Shown here piece after piece: positions 1 through 11,060 of a stretch of DNA of 64,000 nucleotides. How positions within the stretch are numbered: the stretch's first letter is position 1; the number at the start of each line of letters is the position of its first letter. Under the pieces are notes generated by a model. That model was not told where the DNA came from and ran no database searches. It saw nothing but the letters and a program-made list of their open reading frames with translations. This DNA is from Xanthostigma xanthostigma (taxonomy: Eukaryota > Arthropoda > Insecta > Raphidioptera > Raphidiidae): the NCBI GenBank assembly GCA_963575645.1, contig OY754468.1, positions 558,001-622,000 on the forward strand, in the 5' to 3' direction. The translations under genes and the position numbers were made by a program.

Positions 1-905
1 ATAATTCGAATCTATGATAGGTATTGCATCTTTCGCTTCAAATTTAGGTAAATTTTATTAAGTAGAATAATAAAACACTATAAAAAGTACACTATTATTA
101 TATAAAAAACAACTATGGCATGTATCTCTTTTGCGCATGCGCCGATTTTCCCTAAAAAATTTACAAAAATTTCTAGTAAAAATAGATAGAGTAAAAACCG
201 TTTTAAAAACTATATTATTATTATATAAAACATCATTATAAGAGATATATTCTTTTACGCATGCGCCGATGTTCCCCAAAAACAATAGGCCACTTCATAT
301 TTGCATATCAAACATCCTCCCAAAATTTGGTTTCAATCCGCTTATCCTTGGTGTCGGAATGATAAGAAATGTCAAAAGTGACGTTTGCAACTGTCAAAGT
401 ATTATGTTCTAATAATAATTAGTTATTCCAATAGTTAACTTAGAAGGCTTTGCATTTCACAAAATACTAATGTCAAAAAATTGTATTAAACATTAGAAAT
501 GCAGCCGTTTTCATGTTAAGACAAGAAATACGTTATTTTCTAATTTCCATGTACGGCAAACAAAGACGACCGACCGCGTCGCGCGCGCGCCATGCATTAG
601 ACAACAATGCATTTATACAGCTATTTTTCTATATAAATTTGTATAAAAAAACTGTTTAGGCAAATTGTGTTATACGAAATCTATGTAAAATGTTCTCCTC
701 TTTCGTTTAAGACTGGTTTCAAACCGATCTGATTTAAATTGAGCGAGAAATTAGCAAAAAGCACGCACAGGGTCAGGCGGAACGTTACGCGTTACGCGTT
801 AGGAACGTTAGGAACGTTACGTTACACTTTTTCGTGCATGCAGTCGGTGTTTTATCAATTTATAAGATTGGTGATTCATCAATTTATAAGACGTTATCAC
901 GTCAA
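1..905 (+). mobile_element. Family M1 copy A (long form, 5' end cut by window)
   Basis: Matches copy D (22953-23920) from its internal AT-rich block to the 3' end, which closes with ACGTTATCACGTCAA. The 5' hairpin end lies outside the window. It contains the extra block with two GCGCATGCGCC-type motifs seen only in the long form. Non-autonomous: no transposase is visible, and the 117-residue reading frame at 739-1092 runs across the element's variable minisatellite and out of its end. The superfamily is not recognised. Confidence 0.85.
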
Positions 906-1100
906 AACGCAAAGAAGATTCCGATGCCATACTAGTATTAATTGTCCGTTCAGAAATGGACAGAACTATAGTTTTGTCCAATTGAAAATGCGCAAAACTA
1001 GTTTTGCTCAATATCCGTTTAAATGTAAGATTTCAGGTTTGGGCAATATTCGTTGGTCAAAACTAGTTTTGCGCATTTATTTCGGTCATTGACCGAATTC
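906..1100. repeat. Cluster of CAAAACTAGTTTTG palindromes
   Basis: Just outside M1 copy A are three short perfect or near-perfect palindromes: AAAACTAGTTTT (twice, near 995 and 1058) and AACTATAGTTTTG (near 963). Each is next to gcgc, tcaat or cattt words. They look like a decayed repeat; function unknown. Confidence 0.5.
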
Positions 1101-3244
1101 GGGTATAGACCGTAACATATACCTACATAATATAATGAAAACACAAAGGCAATTAAATCTAATACAAAATAATTTGTAATTTCCATCTGTAGTTTTTCTT
1201 TCTTTTTTCCAGAATTTCTATCACCTTGTTTTCACCGCATAAAATTACCTACTTGCGAACGATTGGAAAATCGACAATTTTAATAATAATATAATTAACT
1301 TGTCAATAATTTCACTTAAATTGACATAAATGTTTTTGTTTGTGGACATAGATTTCAGGTATCTGTAGGAAAGAAGAAGTAGATAATAGTAAATATATAA
1401 ATAATCTGAACATGTTGTCTCAGAAACGATGAATATTGTCAGATATTTGTCACATTATTATCAAAGTCATTTTGGAGCGCTGCCAACTTTGCTGAAGGAA
1501 AAGTTATGCCTATTAAATTACAGACAAAAAACTTTCAGTCTCAAAATAAAGAATACGTCTTTTCACGTAACCGTTAAGGACATTATTTTATAAGCTTTTA
1601 TAGTTTTGATTTTTTACCTTATAACTCATTTTTGATCCCCTCCAATTTTTGCTTAATTTTTGAAATTTCGGATATAATAAAGAATATTTTAAAATGGAAG
1701 GTCAGTTAGTAACTGTTAGTTATTTTTAGACGCTCGATAACTAAAATCATTAACGCATGAAGTTAAAAAGATTGAGCATACCATATGGTGGAAGTCGCGG
1801 TAATGGTGGTGGAAGAACGTGTCTCCAGTCGTTTTTACATGCTTTGTTTTTATATAATAATTATATTATGTAGTAATTAAAAAAACTGAAAATAAACCAG
1901 AAGAAAAGTTTTGCAAATAAGGTTCTATCAAACATATTTTTGTGTGTTCAGTGAATTCAGATAAAAGCTTCTTTAAAAAAACTACCCATTTTAATATGTA
2001 GGTAGGTACATGTACAAAAAAATTGTTCGTGGTGTGTCAATTATACAGAAAAATGACAGACAAAATCGAAAGGAAAATATCTGGGGAAAAAATGGCGTTG
2101 AGAGTGCTTTAATAAATGTAAGAATTTGATTTTTAGACTGTGGAAATAATATCACAACTCATATAAGAATTTTTAATATAAAATTACTGCGTTTTAATGT
2201 ATGTTGTAAAATTTTTATTGCTATGCCTATTCGAAACTGTTTTCGTAATGCGAAACCGTAAGTAGCTTTATATAAAAATACACATAAAATGGCTGCGCTC
2301 TAGTTTATAATAACTTTTCCCCTACAATATTGCAGCTAGAACTGTACAAAATAATATTTAGATTTAAAAACATCTTGAATAGTTGAAAGAAGCGGTTTTA
2401 AAAATGTAAAAAATTTGAAGGCGTTGTCATTGTTTCTGTAGCGTTTCCATGGTTACGCAAACTTGTATTTTGAAAGTATTGTTTTTAGTGTTCAAAATAT
2501 TTTTTTTATTGAAAGTAAATTAAATAATTTTAAAAATACTTTCTTTTGTTACAGGTAGGAAAACTTTTGATCTGAATATTTTTAAGAAACGAACGGCTGG
2601 TAAGTTAAAATTATTTCTTTTCTTTCAAATGAACGCATTTTCAAATGGCTACATTCATTTTACCGACATGAATATATCAACTTTATGAATACTTCTCAGT
2701 GAAGTTCTTTATGCTGTCTGTTCGCTTTTGTGATTATATTATGTTTCAGAAAAGTTTTATACAAAAATTTCAAGTAAATTTTTACAAATGATATGAATAT
2801 TAATATTGCATAAGATAGTCCATACCATCGCCGATAAGAAAGTCGTATTTTAAAATATTTCTTTCATGCTCTATTAATTTCGCTATGTTTAGTATGTTGT
2901 TCGATTAACAATATGGATCGTTATTCGCTGTCTGTAAATCACGACGGTTTAATTAAGGCCTGAAAGCCGGGACTAGATTTCAAATCCCCAATGAAATGAC
3001 TCGATGAGTTGTGAATTGTTAAAACGGGATCTCTGAAACTGAAGTATCACTGTCCTAATTACGGAAATCGAAATTTCATTCTCGTTTTAACATTTCATGT
3101 ATTTGAATCGTGTGATAATAATCCCGGAACAATTGCCGTAGTAAACTAATTGTTTGTTTTATTATTATTGCTGATTTTTTTGTACTAGTGAATGTCTAGT
3201 AACTAATTAAAACTTAAACGCATTAAATTAAAATCTTTATTTAG
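1101..3244. other. 2.1 kb with no gene seen
   Basis: AT-rich sequence with long A and T runs and no reading frame of note. No RNA gene or inverted repeat was recognised. Intergenic or intronic. Confidence 0.6.
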
Positions 3245-3946
3245 TTTAAGGAGGTTGAGCCGTTTTACGAAGATAATGAAAAAAATCTGAAATAAAGTTT
3301 TTTTAATAGATTTTTTATGACAAAATTTTCTGTAAAAAATCCAAAATCATTAGGAGATTTATAAAGTCAAAAATTAAAAAAAACTTTTACATGTAGTCTT
3401 ATGGAAAATATGTCAACCTAGCATGCAAACGGTACATTTTAATTTTTTGCAAATAACAAAAAATATCAGCAGTTCCGAAAACTAACTATGTAAAGCATCG
3501 ATGTCTTACGCATATTTTAATATTTTTTCCAATTTAATTAGGAGACTTTTAATCAATAAAAAAAAATTATTAAACCTTAGCACTTTTCGATTATGGACTT
3601 TTATTCTTGACAATTTTAACAATTTTAACTGAATTTTCAACTTTTTAAAGATTTAATTGTAATTTTTATTACTTTTAATTTCTTTTTTTAATTATTTACT
3701 GCAAAAAAACATGTAAAATACAGATATTTACATAAATTTATTTTTTCTAACCTAACTTTGTATAAAAAATTCAAAAGCTAGTCCATTAAGTAAAATACTG
3801 AAATAATTAATTAATATTAAAAAAAATATTTATTTATGCCTTTATGACAATAATTTATTGGTATCATCGACTTATAAACTATAAAAGTTCCCATTTAGAA
3901 TTCGACTTACTTTTGATTGGGACTGTAACGGATCAACCTCGTTAAA
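3245..3946. mobile_element. TTAA-flanked MITE, copy 1 (family P)
   Basis: About 700 bp, bounded by TTTAAGGAGGTTGAGCCG and ...CGGATCAACCTCGTTAAA. The ends form an inverted repeat of about 18 bp (GGAGGTTGAkCCGTT) flanked by TTAA-like sequence. Two more copies occur at 16173 and 55190. A TTAA target is known for piggyBac and Kolobok elements, but no transposase is visible, so the superfamily is open. In this copy one base of the 3' TTAA-proximal repeat is changed (CTCG for CTCC). Confidence 0.85.
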
Positions 3947-4059
3947 TCAATTTTTATATAAAGGTAATAAAATGTGTAAATTATCTTGAGCTTGAGGTCT
4001 CTTGTTTTTGATAAGTTCATTGTTGTCAAGTGTCATATTTGAGGTAGTTATTTTCAGAA

Positions 4060-4640
4060 TAGATTCTGGTCGTGGGCCGTATTGAGATGGATTGAGAGCC
4101 AGAGGCAACCCGCGGGCCGTGTCTTTGACGTCACAAATTTTTTTGTCTCGTAGACCACTTGCCTTGTTTTTCGATTGTGAGTAGACCTCCTGCTTATCTG
4201 ATACTGATTTTTTGCAAATTCATTAATTTCAAATGTATTTTTGACAACCGGTATAGTGCTACTCACTTTGAACGATTTAAATTTATAACGGTAGTGAAAT
4301 GTAGTGTGAAATGTTTAGTTTTAACAATTTATTAATTAGATTCAAATTAAACGAATCAAATTAAAATTTACTTTCTGTTACATAAAATAACTAAGCAAAA
4401 AGTAAATGCTTTTAGTGTGAGGGATGAACCTGATGCTTTAATAATAAATTTTCAACATTTAGCTTCAATTTAGGTAGATTTAATTTTAAATCTCTTCGGT
4501 TAACGATGTCCAGTTTGTTTCTTTTTTTGTTACTATCGTTGACCCCCATTTTCATTTCATGGACCCCCAATTTTTTTTCCCGCTGACATGGACCCCTTGC
4601 AAGTTGTCGTCGACCCCTGGGGGTCGATATAGACCTGCAC
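4060..4640. mobile_element. Possible hAT-type non-autonomous remnant
   Basis: The segment contains gcgggccgtg and repeated gacccc(c) words and ends in ctgggggtcgatatagacc. After the palindrome (from 5868) it resumes as tttgggaatcactgg. Ends of the form CAGTGnTTCCCAAA next to gacccc/ggggtc runs are common in insect hAT elements. The other terminus was not found, so this is tentative. Confidence 0.35.
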
Positions 4641-4643
4641 TTT

Positions 4644-5867
4644 TAGTTAAAGCAATGGTGCGTATTTCAATCGGTGGAAAGCAACCGGATGACTCTTGGT
4701 ATTTGAGTTCCTGAAGCAATTTGGAAACTTTTTTGTTCAGTACCTCATAACCCCAAAATGGAAGGAATCGGAGAAAAGGGGGGGGGGGTCAAAACGTAAA
4801 AAAAAATTGTTTAGAAACCAAATGGAAAGGCGGTAGCATTAAAGTACATGTACTCACTATTGTTTAAAAAAATTGTCATCCGAAACGTGCGGACGGTTTG
4901 CGCGAACCGATTTTTTGAAAATCGGAAAAAAAAAATTGTGTCGCAACCGGTTGCGATTTTGAGGAAAATTCTTGTTTTTGTTCAGAGATGCTGTAAAAAA
5001 ATTGTCATCCGTTTCTGCTGGACGGATTTTGAGGAATTAAAGGTTTGAGTGGCTAAAATTCTCGATTTTTCACTAGCTTTTTTCAAACATCATAAAAAAA
5101 TTGCTAAAATTGTTAAAAACGGATGACGTTTCTTATACATGTTCTCAGAGGGTCCAACTATAATATGTATCAATGTCATCCGTTTTTATAACATTTAACC
5201 CCATTTTTCAACCCCTAAAGGGGTTGTGTACGTTATCTGTATACCATCAGAAACGAGTCTAACCTCAATATTCTGATTAATATCGCACAAAAATAAGGGG
5301 TTGAAAAATGGGGTTAAATGTTATAAAAACGGATGACATTGATACATATTATAGTTGGACCCTCTGAGAACATGTATAAGAAACGTCATCCGTTTTTAAC
5401 AATTTTAGCAATTTTTTTATGATGTTTGAAAAAAGCTAGTGAAAAATCGAGAATTTTAGCCACTCAAACCTTTAATTCCTCAAAATCCGTCCAGCAGAAA
5501 CGGATGACAATTTTTTTACAGCATCTCTGAACAAAAACAAGAATTTTCCTCAAAATCGCAACCGGTTGCGACACAATTTTTTTTTTCCGATTTTCAAAAA
5601 ATCGGTTCGCGCAAACCGTCCGCACGTTTCGGATGACAATTTTTTTAAACAATAGTGAGTACATGTACTTTAATGCTACCGCCTTTCCATTTGGTTTCTA
5701 AACAATTTTTTTTTACGTTTTGACCCCCCCCCCTTTTCTCCGATTCCTTCCATTTTGGGGTTATGAGGTACTGAACAAAAAAGTTTCCAAATTGCTTCAG
5801 GAACTCAAATACCAAGAGTCATCCGGTTGCTTTCCACCGATTGAAATACGCACCATTGCTTTAACTA
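4644..5867. mobile_element. 1.2-kb near-perfect palindrome (573-bp arms, 79-bp loop)
   Basis: The left arm 4644-5216 and right arm 5296-5867 are reverse complements. The only difference I see is the length of one G/C run (11 G at 4778-4788 versus 10 C at 5724-5733). Ends are TAGTTAAAGC...GCTTTAACTA, flanked by TTT on both sides (a possible 3-bp target duplication). Each arm has five copies of GTCATCCG in either orientation (left arm at 4686, 4875, 5004, 5120 and 5175), as expected of subterminal protein-binding repeats. Identical 66-residue frames on opposite strands (4848-5048 and 5464-5664) are a by-product of the symmetry. Best read as a very young foldback element; an assembly artefact is the alternative. 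Confidence 0.9.
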
Positions 5868-5885
5868 TTTGGGAATCACTGGTTT

Positions 5886-6403
5886 AGACTATTGGACTAT
5901 TTTTCATCAGTACTCGCATCTCTGTTTTTTTTTAATACGATTGTATTTATTTATATTAATTGTTATTTATGCAAATAGGAAGTGTTGCCAACTTTTAAAA
6001 CAAGAAAGCGTATATAAATAATACGAGTCTAGGTTACATTTCTCTCTACTTTACACGGCTGTGGCCGTAATACGAAGCTAATCTAAATTTTAAATTAAAA
6101 TGGTTCAAAGTTTAATGACATCGGTTTTACAACTAAATGTCAACAGTTTTATAATATTACGAGCGTCGCACAAATGTTTGTAATAAACTGGCATACTGTT
6201 GAAGAGGCACACCGAGCTACACGCATTTTCATGTTTCCAGGATTAATTTCCGCGACCACAAAACAAAAACGCCCATGTCAATTCTGAGATTTTTGAAGTG
6301 AATACTTCTTTAAAAACGGGGATAAACTCGTTTCCTTATGTAACGGAATTTGTCACGAAATTATTATTATTAGTTACCCTATATAAACAATGATTCTTTG
6401 TAA
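5886..6403. other. No gene seen
   Basis: AT-rich spacer between the palindrome and the tRNA-like sequence. No motif was recognised beyond short A/T tracts. Confidence 0.5.
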
Positions 6404-6473
6404 GCATTGGTAGCTTAGTGGCAGGATGCTGGCATACCATGCGGCCGGCCCGGGTTCGATTACCGTCAAGTGC
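6404..6473 (+). tRNA. tRNA-Gly-like sequence (anticodon position ACC), probably decayed
   Basis: Begins GCATTGGTAGCTTAGTGG, very like tRNA-Gly, and carries a B box GGGTTCGATTA. The acceptor stem pairs in 6 of 7 positions (one G-T), but the anticodon stem pairs poorly and two T-stem pairs are lost. The anticodon loop reads ATACCAT. It is followed by a T-rich stretch that could stop Pol III. Likely a tRNA-derived pseudogene or repeat head rather than a working tRNA. Confidence 0.45.
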
Positions 6474-6561
6474 GTGCAACAATTTGTTTTATTTTTATTT
6501 ATTTTTTTTATTATTTGAAGTATACCTAGAGCTAAAAAAACAATATTTGCAGTAAACCTTC

Positions 6562-6719
6562 GAAAAAATTAAAAATTTGTTACTAGAACGCATTACAGAA
6601 GTGAAACTTCTAGTTGCAAATCATACGATTGCATTTGGACAAGTGGAAAAAAATATGATTTGCAACACTAGAAGTTTCACTTCTGTATTGCGTTCTCGTA
6701 ACACTTTTTTAATTTTTTT
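6562..6719. repeat. Hairpin with about 65-bp arms
   Basis: Arms around 6562-6628 and 6654-6719 pair through GTTACTAGAACGCA.../...TGCGTTCTCGTAAC and the shared gaagtgaaacttctag word, itself a short palindrome. The loop is about 25 bases. Consistent with a small MITE; no second copy was seen in the window. Confidence 0.75.
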
Positions 6720-6892
6720 TCTATACGTAGGAGGACAGATTTTTAGTGATTCGGTGTCCGTCTGTCGCTGGCGATTTTTTCTGAAATTAATAAACGTAAA
6801 AAAATTGGAAATGTAGCCCATCATAGTTATTTTATATTCATTGTTTAGACTTTAGATATATCTGTTTGTTTAGACAACTGATTTTGCTTAGA

Positions 6893-7612
6893 CAATGAGC
6901 CTTTTTCCTGAGAATAGTGCAGCGAAAGTGTCACGAGAGGCAGCACTAGTAGTAGGGACAAACATAAAATATTTACATGCCAACCAATGTTATTCACGTG
7001 ATATTATTTTATTATTTAAAAATATAAATCTGAAATAAAAAAAATTTTGAACTGATAAACTTATCACAGAGTCATCATTTACATATGTTATCGACATTAT
7101 TTTTAAAATTAATTAAATGAATAAAAAATAAATAGTAAATTTTTCACAGTTTATTACCATTGATTAGAATGAGATATAACCTCAATCTTTTATTAAATTA
7201 TATTCATTTATTATATTTAATTAAATTTATTTTATTACCATATATTTTTGATTCATATTTCATTTGGAAATAAATCTGAAATTCATAATTATTTTCAATT
7301 TCTCTTATTACAGTTTGAATTTATCGCTAATATTTTACTAGAGTCTGCATACTAACCTGTCTATTAATTCATTTTTTTTCCAGATACTTTTAAATTACGA
7401 CACGCAAGCCAAAGTTTTAATGTTACTACATTGTTATCTTTTACAGTTGCAAATTTTAGTTTTGCTCCAGGAACATCATCTTCTGTTAAAAACATTTTTT
7501 TTCAAGTACACTTTAATGTGTGTTTATATGGGGATTTGACAGTGTTTGTCCCTACCGAACTACTAGCGCTACTAGTGAGTGATTTTTCGTACTTCAGGAA
7601 AAAGGCTCATTT
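6893..7612. mobile_element. 720-bp MITE with imperfect 75-bp terminal inverted repeats
   Basis: The left end AATGAGCCTTTTTCCTGA...GTAGGGACAAACA is repeated inverted at the right end (tgtttgtccctac...tcaggaaaaaggctcatt). The core is very AT-rich. A 65-residue reading frame at 7431-7628 crosses the right end and is not a gene. Confidence 0.8.
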
Positions 7613-8052
7613 GAATGTTATAGAATAAAAATATTCATTTAGTTGAAACTGAATAACATTCTTAAATCTAGATTTAAAGCCGAAAATCATATCAGAAACT
7701 TGGTTTCTTCGGTTCTGAAACGTGTTAACAAGGGAACCGTTTAGTTATTTGGCTGTAATAATTTTCCGATGAAGCTACAAAAAATACGATTGAATTCGTA
7801 GCGTAACAAATTTTCTGACAACAATACGTTCCACTGTTTTGTCTCGAAATCATTTACTTCTTCTACGTCTCTCTGAACTTGTGAATGTTAAACATTGTGG
7901 TCTGCTGTTGTAAGGTCATTAATAACGATTTGTCTATAAAAACTGAATAATTACAATGCAAAAAGCTTAACAAACGGGGGTGCACGTTGTTGTGCTGTTG
8001 AATAAACTAATATAATGTGTTGGTTGGGGACTTGTCATTTTGTTAGAGAAAC
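7613..8052. other. No gene seen
   Basis: AT-rich, with no recognisable motif. It precedes a local GC-rich patch. Confidence 0.5.
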
Positions 8053-8226
8053 ATGTTTGACACGCTGGGGCGGTCCCAGCAGGAGGCGAGATGTAAAATT
8101 ACGATTCACGCGTTACAACGCAGCGGACAGTCCGGGGCCGGAGAACGTGGCCAACCGCAGCATGTGAATCATTCAAGAGCTGCCAACACGACACACAAAC
8201 ACGTATTATTCATACCTACAGGGTGA
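8053..8226 (+). CDS. Small unassigned ORF in a GC-rich patch (57 residues)
   Basis: An ATG-initiated frame of 57 codons runs through one of the few GC-rich patches (8060-8170) and ends in TGA at 8224-8226. It begins MFDTLGRSQQEARCK and is rich in Gln, Arg and Gly, with no domain that I recognise. The composition contrast with the AT-rich surroundings is the only argument for function; it could be a 5' exon, a promoter-proximal segment or chance. Confidence 0.2.
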   Translation: MFDTLGRSQQEARCKITIHALQRSGQSGAGERGQPQHVNHSRAANTTHKHVLFIPTG

Positions 8227-8328
8227 CTTAAAATAAAAAAGAAACTCCGGGTCGCAGCGCCATACCCTGCCGACAATGTATTTGCTAATACAGGCAGTGC
8301 GGCTTGATTAAGTAAGCTTAGTGGACTA

Positions 8329-9446
8329 AGAGCTGGCTACGGAGAAAATGGGTGACTCGGTGCAGAGCTGAAAATTTGCAGAATAATAGGAGATAGTACA
8401 AGTAAGTAGGGAAAAATTTGCCAGAAGGCTAGGCGGAAGATAAAGAGCCGCCAGAATGCGCTAATGTTACGAAAAATCAGTGCACTTCTGGCAATTTCTA
8501 TACTTATTCTGTAATTAAAAACTAGATTACATATTATATATATTATACATTATATAGTTATAAAGGCATACTGAAAATTCAAACATGATATAATAATTAC
8601 ATTCGACAAATATTCAAAATTATTAATGACAGTTTGATAGAAATAAAATTAAATAAATTAATAAAATTACGTTGTTATAACAACGTAATTTTAGCAATGA
8701 AAATATATGACGATTAATTTTATTTCCATCAAAATGTCATTATTAATTTTGAATATTTGTCGAAAGTAATTATTATATCATGTTTGAATTTTCAGTATGC
8801 CCTTATAACTATATAATGTATCTAATAAACAATGAGAAAGATTTAATTAAATACTTGCAATATTATATACAAAATCAATCCGATGAAGTCCATATGCAGT
8901 ATATTATTTCACTGAATTACTGAAAGCATAATAATATTAAACGATTATCGTCATAATATTTTTTTAGAAGGCTTATATATAAGAAAAAATTCAATGTCAC
9001 TGTCGGGACTTGAACCCGAAACAACCAATTTAATGTAACTCAGCCAACGCAAAATTGGTTGTTTCGGGTTCAAGTCCCGACAGTGACATTGAATTTTTTC
9101 TTATATATAAGCCTTCTAAAAAAATATTATGACGATAATCGTTTAATATTATTATGCTTTCTTTAATTCAGTGAAATAACATACTGCATATGGACTTCAT
9201 CGGATTGATTTTGTATATATAATGTATAATAATCATATAATATAATATATAATAAAGTTTTGAATTACAGAATAAGTATAGAAATTGCCAGAAGTGCACT
9301 GATTTTTCGTAACATTAGCGCCTTCTGGCGGCTCTTTATCTTCCGCCTAGCCTTCTGGCAATTTTTTCCCTACTTGTACTATCTCCTATTATTCTGCAAA
9401 TTTTCAGCTCTGCACCGAGTCACCCATTTTCTCCGTAGCCAGCTCT
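8329..9446. mobile_element. Three-part nested palindrome (1.1 kb)
   Basis: The outer arms (about 8329-8520 and 9256-9446, 190 bp each, AGAGCTGGCTACGGAG...CTCCGTAGCCAGCTCT) enclose two separate hairpins. Hairpin 1, 8546-8821, has no loop and is centred on AACGTTGT|TATAACAACGTT-like sequence near 8677. Hairpin 2 has arms 8864-9031 and 9052-9219 and a 20-base loop. Folded on itself, the whole would be a three-stem cruciform. No transposase is visible. Nested insertion of two foldback elements in a third is the simplest reading. Confidence 0.85.
8984..9099. ncRNA. Opposed Pol III-type B boxes in the hairpin 2 arms
   Basis: Each arm of hairpin 2 holds a perfect tRNA T-arm (TCGGG-TTCAAGT-CCCGA) with a B box GGTTCAAGTCC: 9067-9077 on the plus strand and 9006-9016 on the minus strand. 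Both are followed by runs of six T (9094-9099, and 8984-8989 on the minus strand), enough to stop Pol III. The loop reads gtaactcagccaacgc, weakly A-box-like. No complete tRNA cloverleaf is formed. Confidence 0.45.
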
Positions 9447-9461
9447 CCGTCTATAGGTTGC

Positions 9462-9627
9462 CTTTGTCAAGTGTCGCTTTCCTGCTTTAAAGTACAGTCG
9501 AGTACGCTATTGTCAAGTTGTTATTGCAATTTTAGTTTTGTTGAGTTGTAGTTTTTCAACAGACTTTACAAGCGCAAGCCCGCATTCGCATCTAACTTCC
9601 GAGCCTTTTAGATTCGCGGCGCGTATT
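9462..9627. repeat. Unclassified repeat, copy 1 of 2
   Basis: About 165 bp (tgtcgctttcctgctttaaa through gattcgcggcgcgtat) occurs again at 44457-44617 with small indels. The copies lie 35 kb apart in the same orientation. It is non-coding and relatively GC-rich at its 3' end. No terminal repeats are visible, so it may be part of a larger interspersed repeat. Confidence 0.7.
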
Positions 9628-10039
9628 GTATGCAGCACGTCGTAAATTTAAACTTATTTTCAGATCATCCCGTATTATAAGCAATGACGCGTACAGATTG
9701 TAACAAGTGACCTTAAAATATCCCTGTGGCGCATCGAAATAAAAAATGTTTTGTTCAGACTGAAACAAAACGTGAGAGGGTACTTGTCTTAATTCAAGAT
9801 GCGGTCAGGCGTCGGCTGCAACCATTGTTATGGCAGAAAGGGGGTGTGGGGGCGGTTCTGTAACCACGACTGCTGTCCCAATTAGGTTGCATAATGTATG
9901 CACATTCACACTGTTAAAGCGGATTCAGTGCAGTGACGCAAACCTTTAGGTGCGGTTTCAGTGTCTAGTTTCGAATTGAACTTTCTTCTGCAGTGAAAGT
10001 TCTTCGGCCGCGGTGAGAGAAATTCGACGTAACAAAAGC

Positions 10040-10898
10040 AAACACCTTTGTTTTAGTTTCTGATGAATCATCAACTCAATTACAAGCAAAAATTACAACT
10101 ATTTTAAGTGACTTCTCAATTTGGTGTAAAAAAAATAAGTTACTGGTTAATGAAGATAAAACTCAAATAATATCATTTGGAAACAAAAATTATTCAAACT
10201 TAAACCTGCATTGGAACGAGCATACCCTTTATTTAGTTAGTTGTGTCAAATACTTAGGTCTATATATTGATAAAAATTTAAAGTGGTTTGATCATGTAAA
10301 TCACATATGCAAAAAAGTTAACTCTTCATATTTTGCAATAAAAATATTAAAATCATTTGTTAATCAAGAAGTATTATTACAAGCTTACTACTCACTAGTT
10401 TATACAGTTATAAAATATAATATAGTTATTTGGGGTCAATCATCAGATGTTCAAAGACTTTTTATTTTGCAAAAGAGGATACTAAAATTAATTTTTGATT
10501 TGAAATCGATGGAAACGTGCAAAAATGTTTTCATAAATAATAACATCCTGACAGTTCCTAGTATTTTTATGTTTGAATGTATTTTACAGATAAAAAAAAC
10601 ATTAATACATACACTAAAGGTTATAATATACATAGTTACAGTATTAGAAACAATGGTGACATCAGACTAGACAAATGTAGGCTATCCCTATCACAAAAAA
10701 ACCCAGAATACATTGGATGTGCATTATATAATAAACTTCCTAACAGCTTAAGTAGCATTCAATGCCTAAAAAAATTTAAAAGTAGCTTAAAATTGTTTTT
10801 TATCAAACACTGTTTTTATAACATTGATGAATTTTTAAATTGTAATTTTTAAATTTTATGTATTATTGACGATGTATCCACTTAGGGCAGTACAAATA

Positions 10899-10931
<33 letters not shown>

Positions 10932-10932
10932 A
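10040..10932 (+). pseudogene. 5'-truncated non-LTR retrotransposon (Jockey/CR1-like) 3' end
   Basis: A conceptual frame from about 10041 reads through the C-terminal part of a LINE reverse transcriptase: TFVLVSDESS (just after the expected YADD), WCKKNKLLVNEDKT, then YLGLYIDKNLKW, and later LYNKLPNSL. The reading frame shifts in an A-run near 10590-10597, so the protein is broken. The 3' tail carries a (TATC)n microsatellite at 10903-10930, typical of these elements. It is dead on arrival: the 5' truncation removed the catalytic site. Confidence 0.85.
10903..10930. repeat. (TATC)n microsatellite
   Basis: About seven perfect TATC units at the 3' end of the LINE fragment, probably grown from its tail. 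Another TATC array lies at 61571-61594. Confidence 0.9.
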
Positions 10933-10934
10933 AA

Positions 10935-11060
10935 CATGGACACCGTCAGGAGTGGGAGAAATGAACTGCTAGTGGGGAATTGATTGGCTCGAATGCGTTG
11001 AGGGGAAAGACACGCCCCTTTCTGTTTAGTGTTTACTTGGTTACAAATGTTACTTCTGGA
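10935..11060 (-). repeat. Repeat shared with 58735-58860 (inverted)
   Basis: The word order ggggaattgattggctcg, aaagacacgccccttt and ctgtttagtgtttacttggttaca is found in reverse complement near 58735-58860 (tgtaaccaagtaaacactaaacag...aagggcgtgtc). The family is not recognised. Confidence 0.6.

Noticed and set aside
739-1092. 117-residue plus-strand frame
   Set aside because: It runs through the M1 minisatellite and 3' end into flanking palindromes. Similar frames arise in other M1 copies (30444, 31169, 47356) at shifted positions and differ; no domain.
4848-5664. Two identical 66-residue proteins on opposite strands
   Set aside because: Forced by palindrome symmetry, not a duplicated gene. 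The Lys/Phe-rich content comes from A/T runs.
4644-5867. Assembly artefact as sole explanation of the palindrome
   Set aside because: Possible, but defined ends, TTT on both sides and a unique 79-bp loop fit a real foldback element better. It still needs long reads.
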